Shown: positions 36,545 to 47,833, counted from the stretch's first letter. The stretch is 64,000 bases of DNA from Thermothelomyces thermophilus ATCC 42464 (GCF_000226095.1 NC_016472.1:1054001-1118000); one strand, 5' to 3'. Program-made: numbers and translations. The notes: generated by a model not told the origin, from the sequence alone.

Positions 36545-36834
36545 TTAACTCGGATTGACGCAATTAGAGCTTGGATGACCAACATCAAAGGAGAGATCAA
36601 GGAGGGTACATATATATGTATATACGGGTAGTTACTGATGATACAGCCGGTGCCGGCACACCTCGCTCAGTAGGAACACTCACGACTCCCGAATGCAAAC
36701 AGAAAACACACAAAAATCGTACCAAATGGTCCCGAGGGCATCGATGATGATAATATAAGCAGAGTAGACGTTGACGCGCTCTTCTGCTTGGTGATGATGA
36801 TGATGATGATGACGACGTCGTTAGGGACGTCGTT
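36545..36834. other. Short convergent intergenic spacer
   Basis: 290 bp between the stops of the DUF1776 gene (+) and the CCCH zinc-finger gene (-). It contains a TATATATGTATATA-type run and a short (GAT)n run near 36788-36810. Confidence 0.6.
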
Positions 36835-37725
36835 TCAATGTCCCCTCCCCCTGAAGCGGCCGCCTTTCCCCCTCCACCTCCCTCCCCTCCCGCCACCGAA
36901 CCGATCCTTGTGCCGTCCGTCGTGGCCCCTCTCCCCGTCCCTATCCCTCCCTGCCCGGTCCATCTCCCGTTCCCTCTGCATCTCCCTCTCCCGCTCCCGC
37001 TCCCGCTCCCGCTCCCGCTCCTTCTCCTTCTCCCTCTCTCCCTCCTTCTCCCTCTCGTCCGCGCCGTCCTCCTTCGCTTTCTCCTCCTTCTCCTTGGGCT
37101 TCTCCAGCTCGCCGTCGGCGACCCACTTGGGGTGGGCGCCGAGGCGGCAGGCGCGGCCGTCCGGGCAGAAGCCGGCGAGGTAGTAGGGGCACATGCGGCG
37201 GCGGACGTGCTTCTTGTCGCAGCGGGGGCCGAGCGGGCAGAAGCCGCGCTCGTAGTGCGGGCAGGGCGGCAGGCGCGAGGACGGGTCGATGTGCAGGTAC
37301 AGGCACTCGTCGCCGTTGCTGCAGTAGCCGTTGCGCACGAAGAAGTTGCACTCGGGCATCTTGCGCAGGTTGTACTCGTGCAGGAACTCGCACGCCTCCC
37401 CCTTCTTGCACAGGCCCCGCAGCCAGTGCTTGCACACCAGCGAGCCGAACCCCCCGCCCCCCCCGCCGCCGCCTCCGCCGCCGTCGCGTTGCGATGCCGG
37501 GTGGCCCGCCGGCGTGGTGTGTCGTTCCGGGCAGTGTGATTTGAGCGGGCACGAGCCGGAGAGGTAGGCCTTGCAGACGGGGCGGTCGGGGGGGAGGCTG
37601 TGCTGGTAGGTGCGCTGTAGGAAGGGAGTGAAGGTGAAGGTGTAGCTGGGCGCGGTGTGGTTGAGGAGCTGGGCGGCCACGCGCGAGGTGGGTTCGGCCG
37701 CCCGGGAGCTCTCCGCTGTCGCCAT
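36835..37725 (-). CDS. yth1: CCCH zinc-finger mRNA 3'-end processing factor (Yth1/CPSF30)
   Basis: A single exon, 296 aa, from the ATG at 37725. Five CCCH fingers follow in order: [60 protein letters not shown](H), [40 protein letters not shown](H). Five fingers in this spacing are the signature of Yth1/CPSF30, the subunit of cleavage and polyadenylation factor that reads the AAUAAA signal. Between fingers 1 and 2 lies a poly-Gly insert. The tail is a highly charged Glu/Arg repeat followed by an RGG-type end ([16 protein letters not shown]), likely RNA-binding. The Glu/Arg tail comes from a purine-rich repeat and may vary in length. Confidence 0.93.
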   Translation of the reverse strand: MATAESSRAAEPTSRVAAQLLNHTAPSYTFTFTPFLQRTYQHSLPPDRPVCKAYLSGSCPLKSHCPERHTTPAGHPASQRDGGGGGGGGGGGFGSLVCKHWLRGLCKKGEACEFLHEYNLRKMPECNFFVRNGYCSNGDECLYLHIDPSSRLPPCPHYERGFCPLGPRCDKKHVRRRMCPYYLAGFCPDGRACRLGAHPKWVADGELEKPKEKEEKAKEDGADEREKEGEREKEKEREREREREREREMQREREMDRAGRDRDGERGHDGRHKDRFGGGRGGRWRGKGGRFRGRGH

Positions 37726-38432
37726 GGCCGGCGATGATGTTTGCGGGATGCTTTGAAGGGTTGTCGGTCCTTTTTTTTTGTTGTTGTTTTTTTTGTTGTT
37801 GTTGTCTTTCCCCTCTGCGGAATTGATGTCTTCGAGTTATCGTAGTAGTGGGTGGCGGCGGGGTTCGCGCGCAAATCACCGGTCGTAGGTGATGCTGTTG
37901 AGGAGCTTGGAAGTGCTAGTGTAAGCAGGTATGTACTTCGTACCTGATAACTGATATTGAGTTGTTGATGTCTGGTCGCGCGCTTAGAGGTCTGCGTGGA
38001 AGACCCGCGTTCTCGGTTCTGCCAAGAGCGATAAGTTAGCTTAGGGTGGGTCTGGGTGCGTAACCAATTAGCGATCGATCGTAGGGCCTACGGAATTCGG
38101 ATTACACTACGGAATACCACAGTAGGTGCCTACGACCTTACCTCGGCTCGGCCCCGCGACCTTGGCAGCTTGCCCCCTCTCTTAGTTGGAGACCGGGGGC
38201 AATGGGTGTATAAGACGGGGTAGTCTGGGGTAATGTGTGTACCGAAGCTGCCATTTCATCCTGATGTTGATGTTGATGCTGACGCTGATGCTGAACTCGC
38301 GAGTTTTCTTTCAACTTTATCGTGATACTTCACTTTACGTGCTTCTCTGCAATTGAACTTCTTTCGCATTTCGCTCTACTCTACATCTCTTCCTTCGAAT
38401 CTCAAATTCGCGTTCCGTTCTGTGTTTACGCC
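37726..38432. promoter_or_regulatory. Divergent promoter region (yth1 / MDR oxidoreductase)
   Basis: About 700 bp. It includes T-rich runs next to yth1 and a TGATG(T/C) short repeat at 38261-38294 near the oxidoreductase start. No gene is seen. Confidence 0.5.
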
Positions 38433-39630
38433 ATGAGAGGCATCCAGTTGACGCAGTACGTCAAGGTGAGCGTCGCCGATTACCATACGCAAAGTTCGGT
38501 GCATTACTGACACCGGTAATTAGGCTCCCCATGAGCTGCGAGTGACGGAGCTCCCCGACCCCAAGCCGGCACCTGACGAGTACCTCATCGAGGTACATGC
38601 AGCGGCTACGAACTTCTTTGACATCCTGCAAATCCAGGGCAAATACCAGCACCAGCCTCGTAAGGACTCGTGAGCACAGTTTCGCGCCTGTCGTTCGGCC
38701 ACTAAAAAACAAACAGCCTTCCCCTGGATCTCGGGTGCCGAGTTCGCGGGTATTGTGCTGGCCACGCCTGCCAACTCCAAGAACCCCAAGTTCCCCGTCG
38801 GCTCCCGCGTCTTCGGGGCCACGCAGGGCGCATATGCCACCAAGGCGGTCGCCAAGGAGACCAGCATGCTCCCTGTCCCGAACGGGTGGAGTTTCAAAGA
38901 AGCCGCCGGCTTGTTCGTGACCGCGCCGACGAGCTACGGTGCCCTGGTGGTCCGCGCCGGCGTCAAGGCTGGCGACTACGTCCTGGTTCATGCTGCCGCG
39001 GGAGGTGTCGGCCTCGCTGCTGTCCAAGGTGTGTTTTTTTTTCTTGCCTTGCGAACCTACCGACAGCGGGCCATACCAGTTGTCGCTAACCGTTCTGCAG
39101 TTGCCAAGGCATTCGGCGCAACCGTCATTGCTACGGCCGGTACCGAGCGGAAACGCGAGGTGGCCAAGTCGTTCGGCGCCGACCACGTCGTCGACTACCG
39201 GGACCCAAAGTGGCCCGAGATGGTCAAGAAGCTGACGCCCAAGGGCAGGGGCGTCGACATCGTCTACGACCCCGTGGGCATGGTCGACAAGAGCACAAAG
39301 TGCACCGCCTGGAACGGGCGCATCCTGATTGTCGGGTTTGCCGCAGGCACCATCGAGAAGGTGGCCATGAACAAGGTGCTCCTCAAGAACATCAGCCTGG
39401 TGGGCATCCACTGGGGCCAGTATGCCGTCCACGAGAAGGAGACGGTCGTCGCGGTCTGGCAGGGAATCATGAAGCTGATCGCCGAGGGCAAGTTCCGGGG
39501 CACCGAATTTACCGACAAGGAGTATGTCGGGCTGGAAGCTGTTCCGGACGCACTCAAGGCGCTGGGAAGCCGAGAGACGTGGGGGAAGGTGGTTGTTTCG
39601 GTGCCGCAGCAGGGTCAGAGCAAACTCTAA
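38433..39630 (+). CDS. MDR-family NAD(P)H:quinone oxidoreductase-like enzyme
   Basis: Exons 38433..38465, 38524..38659, 38717..39028, 39101..39630 (1011 nt, 336 aa). The first exon is 11 codons (MRGIQLTQYVK). The GroES-like part reads DEYLIEVHAAATNFFDILQI and FPWISGAEFAGIV. The nucleotide-binding fold follows: VLVHAAAGGVGLAAVQVAKA (AAGGVG glycine motif), then GADHVVDYRD and NGRILIVGFAAGTI. Catalytic-zinc ligands of alcohol dehydrogenases are absent, placing it with zinc-free quinone oxidoreductase/zeta-crystallin-like members that use NADPH. The physiological substrate is unknown. Introns of 57-72 bp have regular ends (GTGAGC, GTAAGG, GTGTGT donors). Confidence 0.9.
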
Positions 39631-40588
39631 GAACAGCGAGCAATACAATACGTAGGCAAGAAAGCGGTCGCCTCACATATACAGGGGATATACAGGGGTA
39701 ATACTGGATAGAACATACTGTGTTACACAAGTTTGGAAGGAAGGGCGGTGATGTATTATCGACCTCCGAAACCAACCCACACTTGATGTGGTCGGTACCT
39801 TACTGGTTGGTAGGGGTAAGTTTGTCCCCCAGACTTGGTATCGCCAGGTATTACCAGGCGGTATTTCCAATTTTACACTAACCTTCGCAACTCAATCAAA
39901 CACAATAAACTACTACTACACTACATTACCAACAAGAAGATTATATTTTATTATGAGTTGCGATATTTTTTACTTCTTTGATTTTTTAGAAGTTTTGCTA
40001 ATTTTCTTAAAGTGATTGTTATCAATAGGTCGCGGTGCTGTGACTGGAAGGCATTGCCAGGAAGTTTTTCCGTGGTGCCCTGGTCGGTACCTGGGCAGGG
40101 GGTGAAACTTTAGCACGCAACCACAGTACTATGTATGCAGTAGGTGCAGGTACCCATGTCCAATGACCCGCATTGCCCCTCCATGAGTTTTTGGAATTCG
40201 ACCAGGCAGCCCCGCGCTCGGGCAATCCCCCGGGGGGGGGGGGGGGGGGCCGGGGGGCCAACCCCTGGCTGATTAAAAAAAAAAAAAAAAAAATACCCCG
40301 CTCGAGTTTGGAACCACCGGAACGGAGTACACTACACTAGAATAAGAGAAAGTCCAAGAGTGCCCCAGAAGACCCGAGTTCGCTCGCCTTGCCGCCCAGC
40401 GCCCGCGCCGACTTACAGTGACAAAGCAGCCCGTGCCCCACCCCCAAACCGCCAAGCTGTTCGCCTCATATTTCAGACGCACCCTCCGCTCCAGCGCTAC
40501 CGGGCTCTCCGTAGCTGCTGCCGCAACGCTGTCGCAAAAGGGCACCTCGTTCTACCAGAGCGAAATCCAGACAATTGCCAAGCGGAGG
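39631..40588. other. Intergenic upstream of thioredoxin reductase
   Basis: About 960 bp with an AT-rich core (39870-40020) flanked by an imperfect inverted repeat (39805-39860 and 40072-40122), an 18-nt G run at 40232-40249 and an A run at 40275-40292. The stretch 40346-40588 is open in frame with thioredoxin reductase but lacks ATG (see findings). Confidence 0.5.
39805..40122. repeat. Possible MITE-like element with imperfect terminal inverted repeats
   Basis: The left arm reads AAGTTTGTCCCCCAGACTTG and the right arm, reverse-complemented, AAGTTTCACCCCCTGCCCAG; similarity continues on both sides. The inside is AT-rich and non-coding, about 210 bp. A target duplication was not identified, so this is tentative. 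Confidence 0.35.
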
Positions 40589-41836
40589 ATGCACAGCAAA
40601 GTCGTTATCATCGGCTCCGGGCCGGCCGCCCACACCGCGGCCATCTACCTTGCCCGCGCCGAACTGAAGCGTGAGCATCTACCCCCGTTCTCTTCAACCT
40701 CTCCCTTTCAGGTTTTTTTTTTTTTTTGCCTTCCTCATCTTGTTGCTTCCTTTTCTCCTGAATATATCTTTCGTTTCCGTTCTTGGTTCCTAAGGGGAGA
40801 AAGTCGATTTGCTGACGTGCGAACCGCAGCCGTCCTCTACGAGGGCTTCATGGCTAATGGCATCGCCGCGGGCGGCCAGCTGACGACGACCACCGAGGTC
40901 GAGAACTTCCCGGGCTTCCCGGAGGCCGTGACGGGCCAGGAGCTGATGGACAAGATGCGCAAGCAGTCGGAGCGCTTCGGCACCGTCATCATCAGCGAGA
41001 CCGTGTCCAAGCTGGACCTGTCGAAGCGGCCGTTCGAGTACGCGACCGAGTGGGACCCGGACACGGTCCGGACGGCCGACGCCATCATCCTCGCCACCGG
41101 CGCGTCCGCCCGCCGGCTGGGCCTGCCCGGCGAGGACAAGTACTGGCAGAACGGCATTTCGGCCTGCGCCGTGTGCGACGGCGCCGTGCCCATCTTCCGC
41201 AACAAGCATCTCGTCGTCATCGGCGGCGGCGACTCGGCCGCCGAGGAGGCCATGTTCCTGACAAAGTACGGCAGCCACGTGACGGTGCTCGTGCGCCGCG
41301 ACCGCCTGCGCGCCAGCAACATCATGGCCAAGCGCCTGCTCAACCACAGCAAGATCACCGTCCGCTTCAACACCGTCGGCGTCGAGGTCAAGGGCGACGA
41401 AAAGGGCCTCATGAGCCACCTCGTCGTCCGCGACGTCGTCACCGGCAAGGAGGAGACCCTCGAGGCCAACGGCCTCTTCTACGCCATCGGCCACGACCCG
41501 GCCACCAACCTGGTCAAGGGCCAGCTCGAGACGGACGCGGACGGCTACGTCGTCACCGTCCCCGGCTCCACGCTCACCAGCGTCAAAGGCGTCTTTGCGG
41601 CGGGCGATGTCCAGGACAAGAGGTACCGTCAGGCGATCACCAGTGCTGGTACGTCTCTTCCTCTTCTATCCTTCCCTCTCGGCGCCCATCTAAACCCCCT
41701 CCCCCCCTCTTCTCGCGTCGTGCCGAGTTACGCAGAGCTGACAGCATTATACACAGGCTCCGGCTGCATGGCTGCTCTGGATGCGGAGAAGTACTTGGCA
41801 GAACTTGAGGAGGAGCAGGCAGATGGGAAGCTATAG
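40589..41836 (+). CDS. trr1: Thioredoxin reductase (NADPH, low-molecular-weight type)
   Basis: Exons 40589..40670, 40830..41648, 41757..41836 (981 nt, 326 aa). The start [20 protein letters not shown] matches other fungal enzymes and contains the FAD GxGxxA motif. The redox-active CAVC sits in [14 protein letters not shown], followed by the NADPH fold [20 protein letters not shown] and the C-terminal FAD motif [21 protein letters not shown]. It reduces thioredoxin using NADPH; in Neurospora the gene is cys-9 (from memory). Joins: AELK|PVLYEGF and [14 protein letters not shown]. Intron 1 (159 bp) has a long T tract. The frame stays open upstream of the ATG with a presequence-like composition. 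Confidence 0.94.
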   Translation: MHSKVVIIGSGPAAHTAAIYLARAELKREHLPPFSSTSPFQVFFFFCLPHLVASFSPEYIFRFRSWFLRGESRFADVRTAAVLYEGFMANGIAAGGQLTTTTEVENFPGFPEAVTGQELMDKMRKQSERFGTVIISETVSKLDLSKRPFEYATEWDPDTVRTADAIILATGASARRLGLPGEDKYWQNGISACAVCDGAVPIFRNKHLVVIGGGDSAAEEAMFLTKYGSHVTVLVRRDRLRASNIMAKRLLNHSKITVRFNTVGVEVKGDEKGLMSHLVVRDVVTGKEETLEANGLFYAIGHDPATNLVKGQLETDADGYVVTVPGSTLTSVKGVFAAGDVQDKRYRQAITSAGTSLPLLSFPLGAHLNPLPPSSRVVPSYAELTALYTGSGCMAALDAEKYLAELEEEQADGKL

Positions 41837-42052
41837 ATTCGCGGCCGCGTTCCTAATTGGCTGCGTCCTGTGTGGGAAGTTTAACGCCCTAGCCTTGGCT
41901 ATGTTAGAAGTATACCCTAGAATTTGACCGTTCCGCGAGCTCTCATAATACGCAATCCCAACGTTGGATGCTGGCACCCGTACCAGCATACTTTCTGATG
42001 CTCATCTCTGCAACTCCCCCCCATACCCATACCCTCTTGTCCAGCTTACTTA
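41837..42052. other. 3' flank of thioredoxin reductase, edge of the transposon zone
   Basis: Normal base composition, non-coding. It ends at a TA dinucleotide followed by the left terminal repeat of the Tc1/mariner-like relic. Confidence 0.5.
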
Positions 42053-43204
42053 CAGTGAGGGGTCAAAAGTATAGGCCAGTCCCACATTTCCCCAGCCATC
42101 TACATTTTTACCACCAGACTTTAACACAGGATATCTCAACAGCCACAAATTGTATAAGAAAACTGTTTATACTAGATAGTAGCCCTAGTTCTAAACTTCA
42201 ATATTTTATATACCACCCCCTGGCGCGTTTGACTACGGCCAGCCGACGCGGCATTCCCTAGATTAGCTTGTCGATTAGCCCCTAATTAATAGCCTACTAT
42301 GCCTCCTGTAGGTACCTAGTAAACTCTTTAATATCTAGCCTATTCTACCTCAAATTCTATAGATCTAGGAATATTGTATATAGCCTCTGTTTAAGAAGGC
42401 CCTATATATATTTAATAGGATTTAAATTAGGGCTATATATAGGCTATTCGATCTAGGAAATCCCTTATACTAGGAGCTATTATTTAGTAGATTTGTGGAT
42501 ATATATAGGAGTATTATCTTATTAAAAGTGTCAAGTTCTATTATAATAAGGTAGAAGGCTCTTTTCTAGAGCTTTCTAGTATAACTAGGCTATATATCTA
42601 TAGTATAGAGTACTTAGATCCCTCTCTAGGATAATAAGCTTACTCTAACTACCTACCTATATTATCCCTTATACTATAATTGTAATATTTACCCTTATAT
42701 AGTTTTTTAAGTTAACAAATTAACAGTTATACTTCCTAAAAGAAAAACAGAATAGTTAGGCTATTAGATTTAAGGTATTATTTTGATAAAAACACTTGTT
42801 AGAAAAGATAGTCTAAGATATAATTAGAAATACTAAAAGGGATTACTATACTATATTTGACTTACTTAAACTAATTTATTAGTCTTTTCTAACTAATTAT
42901 ATATAAAGTTATATCTATTCTTTGCTAGCTCTTTTATTAAAGGAATCCTCTTTTTTACCTACTATTTATATAAGCGGTAAGCTTAGAGGAATCGTCAAAT
43001 AGTTAAAGGTAATACTTTCTTTCTAATTGTATTAATAAGGGCCTTCCTTACTATATATTAGTTCTTTTTAACTATCAAAAGGATATATCGTTTCTTAGTA
43101 GGCATAAGAACCTTAGGACGGCCACTTTAAGGTTTAGAATCGAAAGTGTAGTAAGAATTCTAGCATTCGATTATACTATAGATAGCATGTCTAGAAATGC
43201 TAAA
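42053..43204 (-). mobile_element. Tc1/mariner-like DNA transposon relic (left part)
   Basis: The left end begins CAGTGAGGGGTCAAAAGTAT after a TA, the style of fungal Tc1-like terminal repeats. A heavily mutated transposase fills the interior on the minus strand. A possible right end lies near 63318-63342 on the far side of the LINE; adding the two pieces gives about 1.2-1.3 kb, the usual Tc1 length. Confidence 0.65.
42210..43200 (-). pseudogene. Tc1/mariner transposase remnant
   Basis: Reading the minus strand from ~43200 down gives a helix-turn-helix-like ISRHAIYSIIE, then SGRPKVLMPTKKR (about 43125), then NAPIHTSTNLL-like text (about 42500), then YSPNLNPIKY (42408-42437, usual form YSPDLNPIE with D and E of the catalytic region), then GMPRRLAVVKRARGWYIKY at the C-terminus (about 42215-42265). 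Many TAG/TAA stops replace CAG/CAA/TGG codons. The DDE transposase is dead. The N-terminus is missing where the LINE tail begins. Confidence 0.7.
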
Positions 43205-43539
43205 TATTATTATTATTATTATTTCTATACCATTATGCTAATTAGTATACTAGAGCCTCTCTAGTTATATATAAAGGAAACCGTGCCTAATAGGCCGGAT
43301 AAAAACCTCTATCCTACCTTTAACGCCTAATCCGGAATACTAATATACTATAAAGAAAAGGAGAAGTAGCTAGAATAGCCCTATAGAGGCCTTACCTCCC
43401 GGTCTAGCCTCCTTATAAGGCGGTATTCCGGAAGCCTCCCTAGGTCCATTAGCTACTATAGAACCCTCCTTGCCAAACGATAGTTACGGGCCCCTATACC
43501 CCGTAAAACAAGGTCTAGGTCCCTTTATAACTATATTTC

Positions 43540-46500
43540 CCAGGATTCCTATATTTAGCTTCTTAGTAGGTTCAGGTACTATATGACTAGGTGCTCGACG
43601 GTCTCCTTCCCCTAGCTATAGGCATAGTAAAGGGTACTAACCCCTAGGACTTGAACCTTAAATAGGAAGTTACAGAGGCTAATAGCCCCTATATAGGCCT
43701 ATACTAGTAGGGAGCTCTAGGCCTTTATAAGGCCCTAGTGCCTTTGTAGGCCCTCCCCTATAAAAACTAGGCACAGGGGGTCCTTGTCTGACACGCGCTA
43801 TATCCTCCTACCGGCTTAGTCGGCCCTCTAACGGTCGTACTAGCTAGCTAATACGGCTAGTTCTATAGCCTGTAGCCTTCTTTATAGGGTCTATAGGGGG
43901 GGGGTCGACCCCTTCTATAGCCCTCCTAAACCTACTACCGGACCGTTGACCTTGCTACCTCTAGAGCTATAGGCTTCGGCTCCTAGCCCCTTGCCCTAGC
44001 CCTTCTCTTCTAGAACCTCTAGCTTAGCCTATTATAGGCCTGTTAGATAAGAGCCCTTATAGGGACCTAGGAGGTCCCTAGACCTGCCCTGGTCTATAAG
44101 AGCGATTAGTTAAGTTTAGCTTCAAAGTCGGCTAGCCTCTTATTAAGATAGAGGTCAAGGGGTAGTACCTAGGCTTCTATTTCGAGGTACTAGATAAGGG
44201 TAGCCTTATAGGCCCTAGTAACTACTTAAAGGGCCCTATATTAGGCCTTTAATAGTTCCCTAGCACGGCCTTCCAGCTTACCCCCTGGCTTGGTAGGCTT
44301 ATAGAAGTTCGAGGCCCTATAAGCTAGGGCGTTACAGATATACTTGGTATAGACCTTGTAGGCCTATAGGAGGCCAGGGCCCTAGGTCTTTATAGTAAGC
44401 CTGGTTAGGGCGAACTCTTAGGTTTCTAGCTTTTTAGCTACCTTTATATAGTAAGGGCCCTACTATAGCCTCTAGTCTAGCCAGACCCTTAGGAATCTGG
44501 CTAACTTTGACAAGGCTATAGTAGTAGTACCCCCTTCGGGCTATAGGAGCTCTAGCGGCCGTGACTATTATTTCTAGCCCCTATTAAAGTAGATGAGTTC
44601 GTACTTTTCCGGGGCAAAAGCTATACCTTAGGTCTTTGCCTACTATAGGCAGGCCTTCTAAGCCCTCTGTAGCTAACCGTTATAGGCCTCCTTGGCCCTC
44701 TTAAAGGCTAGAAGGTTAATGTCGTTAGTAAAGCCTATTAAACTAACCATAGGGCAAGCCTAGTAAATAGCTTAGTAAAGAGAGGCTATATGGAGGATAA
44801 ATAATATAAGGGAGAAGGGTGACCCCTAGGGGACTCTAGCCCTTACTACTATATCCTTTATTTCCTAGCTATTAAAGTAGAGGATAGTTACTCTATCCTA
44901 TAGCTACTCCTTAACTTAGACTACTAACTACTTTAGGAAGCCTTGGCTCTATAAAGTGACTAGTAGCTAGGTATAGTTAATAGTGTCGAAAGCCCCTAAG
45001 ATATCGAGCTATAGGAGGGAGGTAGCCGCCTCATACCTCTAAGCCTCCTAAACCTAGGCTATAACAAGCCAGATAGCTAGTTCGGTAGACCTATATTTCC
45101 GGTTGCCTATTTATTCGGCCAGGAGAAGCCTATAAGCCTTTACGATAGCCGTTACCTTCTAAGCGACTATAGCCTCTAGTACCTTGCTTACGATTAGCAA
45201 GAGTGCTATAGGTCTATAGCTACCTAGGGTAAAGTAGGCCTATAGGGGTTTGCTAGGCTTATAGAAGACTACTGTCTTGGCCCTTTTAAACTAGGCCGGG
45301 AAATAGCCGAGCTATAGGCTCTCTAAGGCTAGTTTAGCTAGTATCTAGTAGAGCGGCCGCCTATAGGCCTTTAATAGGCCTATAGGGAGGAGGTCCTCTC
45401 TTAGGGCTTTCTATAAGGCCGCCCTAGCTAATACTACCTTGACTTTGCCTACCGTAACCTCCTAGCTTATTTCGAACTTCGGCTCCTAATAGTCGTTTAG
45501 ATCTAGGTTATTAATATCTAATAGGTCTACTTCCAGGTTCGGAAAGAACTTGTCGGCTAGTGCTCTAGCCTTCTATTAGTAGGTTATAAGCCTTCCTTCG
45601 AAGGCTAGGAGCTTTAAAGGGTTAACCGGTAGGTAGCTTTATAGCCTTACCTACCTCTCTAGCCTCTATAGTAGGTCCGGCCGGTTAGTTACCTCTTATA
45701 ACATAGCTCTCTAGCTCTTGGTCTTTATGGCTATAATGGTCTTAGCCTAGTCTTATAGGGCCTACCAAAGTGCCTCTTGCGTATAGGGGTTTAGGGTACC
45801 CTTATAGGCCTTCTCTACCTCTTTAGCCCTCTTCCGGGCCTCTTGAACCTCCTTTGTCTACTATCGAGCTCGTTTGCCGCCTATACTAGCCTTCTTCGCT
45901 AGGGCCAAGACCGTAGCTATTTTCTTAAGGGCCTTTATAAGCCTGTCAAAGGCCTATAGAAGCTCCTCTAGGCCTTAGAAAACAGGCCTAGCCAGGGCCG
46001 ATACCTACCTACTAAGCCAGAGTAAGAGGTAGGCTGCCTCGGCCCGCGCGATCTCCTTATCTAGGCTCTTCTAATCCTACCCTTTACTAGCTAGTATAGG
46101 CCCTTTGGTCCCTTAGAGGGAGACGTTAAGGGCCTATAGGTAGTAGTCAGATTTCCTACGTTCCGTGATATCCTTATAGGTCGCTTCTAGCCTAGCCGAG
46201 GCCTAGAATAGGTCTATCGTAAAAGGCTGGCCACGTTAGTCCCCCTAGGGGGCCCTAGTAACCTAGCCATAGGGTATATATAGGTTAAGGTCCCACTGGT
46301 CTGTAAGGTTAAGGAGGTCCCTAGCCCCTAGGCTAAGCCTATTAAATAGGTCCTAGACTAGGTAGTAAAGGTTAAAGTTACCTATGAGAACTAGGGGGTA
46401 GGTTAGCCGAGGTAGGGCTAATAGGTCCTATAAGAGGGCCTGCTCCCCCTTATCATTATAGACTAACTAGAGCTCGAACCTCCTCTCTCCTAGGGCTAGA

Positions 46501-46760
46501 AAGGTTACCTTATACTAGTTCTCCTCTACTAAATGGTCTTACTAGCTAACCGGAAAGCGCTTAGCCACTAGAATAGCTACCTTGCCCTTAGGCTTATAAA
46601 TTAGGTAGTATTTTAAAGCCTAGGGGCAATATATTAACCCTATAAACCGGTTAATCTATAGTTCCTAGATAGCTAGTAGGTCGTATTTAGCCTCCTCTAG
46701 TAGGACCTCGAGGGCCTATTTGTTACCTTAGGTATTCTATTAAAGGATCTTAATTTGTAT
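43540..46760 (-). pseudogene. LINE ORF2 remnant (endonuclease, reverse transcriptase, C-terminal domain)
   Basis: Minus-strand reading shows, in order: an AP-type endonuclease start (ALEVLLEEAKYDLLAIQE near 46700) with GNFN in place of GDFN (about 46380); reverse transcriptase with VP*GSPFSLILFIL, the usual VPQGSPLSPIL block (about 44815-44836), and FTND in place of FADD (about 44721-44732); and near the end GKETVEHLVI (about 43600), part of the C-terminal zinc/RNase H region. Stops, mostly TAG, are frequent. Asp-to-Asn and Gln/Trp-to-stop changes are those expected from RIP. Confidence 0.8.
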
Positions 46761-46799
46761 TTAAGGTAGCTAGAGTAGAGGCCGAGGGTATAGTAGTTA

Positions 46800-47403
46800 G
46801 CTCTATAACCGTTACCCCCTTGGCTGGTTACGAAAAGGAAGGGGTTCTAGGCTATGGAAAGGAGATACGGGTCTGTCAGGTGTCAAATAAGGCGCTCCTA
46901 GCTGCCTGTTAGGCTAAGGTAGGCCTCCTATAGGGGCATTTGGCCCCGGTTTAATAGTAGTCGTTATTTTCTGGCTGGTTGCTAAACTCGAAGGCTACCC
47001 TCTAGTATAGTTACTCTAGTGATTAGAAGGTTTAGGGTCTATACTAGTAGGCCTCCCTAGCCCTTTCCTAGGCCTTGACTTTCTTTAGATAGCCCTTATA
47101 CTAGGCTATATAGGGGCCCTTACAGGCTATATACCTATAAGGGAGTTGGTTAGAGTAGGTAAGGCACTAGGCCTCCCTAGCCTTCCCCCCCTCCCTATAG
47201 GCCTTTACGCTATAACGACTATGATAGGCCAGCCGCTAATAGTACCACTAGGTATAGCCAAAGCTCTAATACCTATAGTACTGCCTCGGCTCTAAGGCAT
47301 CCTAATAAGGCTTATAGTCTAACACTTAGGCATCCTAGACTACGCCCTTATTATAGGCCCTCTAGGCCTTTTCGGGGTCCTATAAGCCTAGGAGTACCAT
47401 AGC
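46800..47403 (-). pseudogene. LINE ORF1 (gag-like) C-terminal part
   Basis: The minus strand reads PEKA-RAYNKGVV, then two degenerate CCHC knuckles (for example RYIACKGPYIA-YKGYL), normally CxACKGPHxAWxxxC, with Cys/His changed to Tyr. It is continuous in frame with the fragment at 62466-63188 once the gypsy-1 insertion and one ATAGC copy are removed. Confidence 0.7.
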
Positions 47404-47831
47404 TGTTACGAAAATGTACATATAGGATGCCGCCTGAGCCGCCTCCCTAATAGGCCAATAGGACAGCAGGAATAATAGGCCAATCAGGACAGGATCACAC
47501 TTAGCAAGAAATGATCCTAGTAGAGGATCACTAGCTTACGATATAAGCTAGGTAAGCTAGTACAAGGGATCACTACGACTATTAGTAATCCTAGGATTAT
47601 ATATATATATAGATAGTCACTCGTTATAGTAGACTCTAGGAGTTCACTAGTAATAGCAACCTACAATTATAGTACTTATACCAAGTACCGCTAACTACTA
47701 TAAGAGATAACTCTAGTATTATTATAAACCCTTTAGCTTTACCAAATCCCTTAGACGACCTATACGCTTGTCCTACTTAATCTACCTTTGTCTAAACCCT
47801 TTTAGAAGAAGTCTAAGTTAAGTTTATTATA
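47404..47831 (+). repeat. gypsy-1 5' LTR (428 bp)
   Basis: Runs from TGTTACGAAAATG to GTTTATTATA and pairs with 62033-62460, which has the same length and differs mainly by C/T and G/A changes. Flanked outside by ATAGC (47399-47403). It contains AGTAATAGCAA at 47649-47659, complementary apart from one transition to the sequence just inside the LTR. Confidence 0.9.
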
Positions 47832-47833
47832 CG

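Larger units (their letters stand above)
43204..47403 (-). mobile_element. Tad1-like LINE retrotransposon (3' part, interrupted by gypsy-1)
   Basis: It carries the ORF1 C-terminus and all of ORF2 on the minus strand and ends, in its own 3' direction, with an (AAT)n tract at about 43206-43222, typical of I/Tad-type LINEs. It stops abruptly at the 5-bp word ATAGC (47399-47403) where the gypsy-1 LTR begins; the LINE resumes after the second copy of ATAGC at 62461-62465. Confidence 0.8.

Noticed and set aside
31001-39630. Secondary-metabolite cluster (amidase, methyltransferase, oxidoreductase close together)
   Set aside because: No backbone synthase, terpene cyclase or pathway regulator is present, and housekeeping genes (Yth1, DUF1776) are interspersed.
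38461-39648. Minus-strand open frame over the MDR oxidoreductase
   Set aside because: No recognisable motif, and it runs across the introns of the well-supported plus-strand gene.
40790-41494. Minus-strand open frame over thioredoxin reductase
   Set aside because: Shadow of GC-rich codons; the sense strand has CAVC and both nucleotide-binding motifs.
43204-43222. Exact target-site duplication for the LINE
   Set aside because: GAAATGCTAAATATTA by the tail and GAAAATGAATAAAATATTA at the 5' side look alike but differ by indels; in AT-rich DNA this could be chance.
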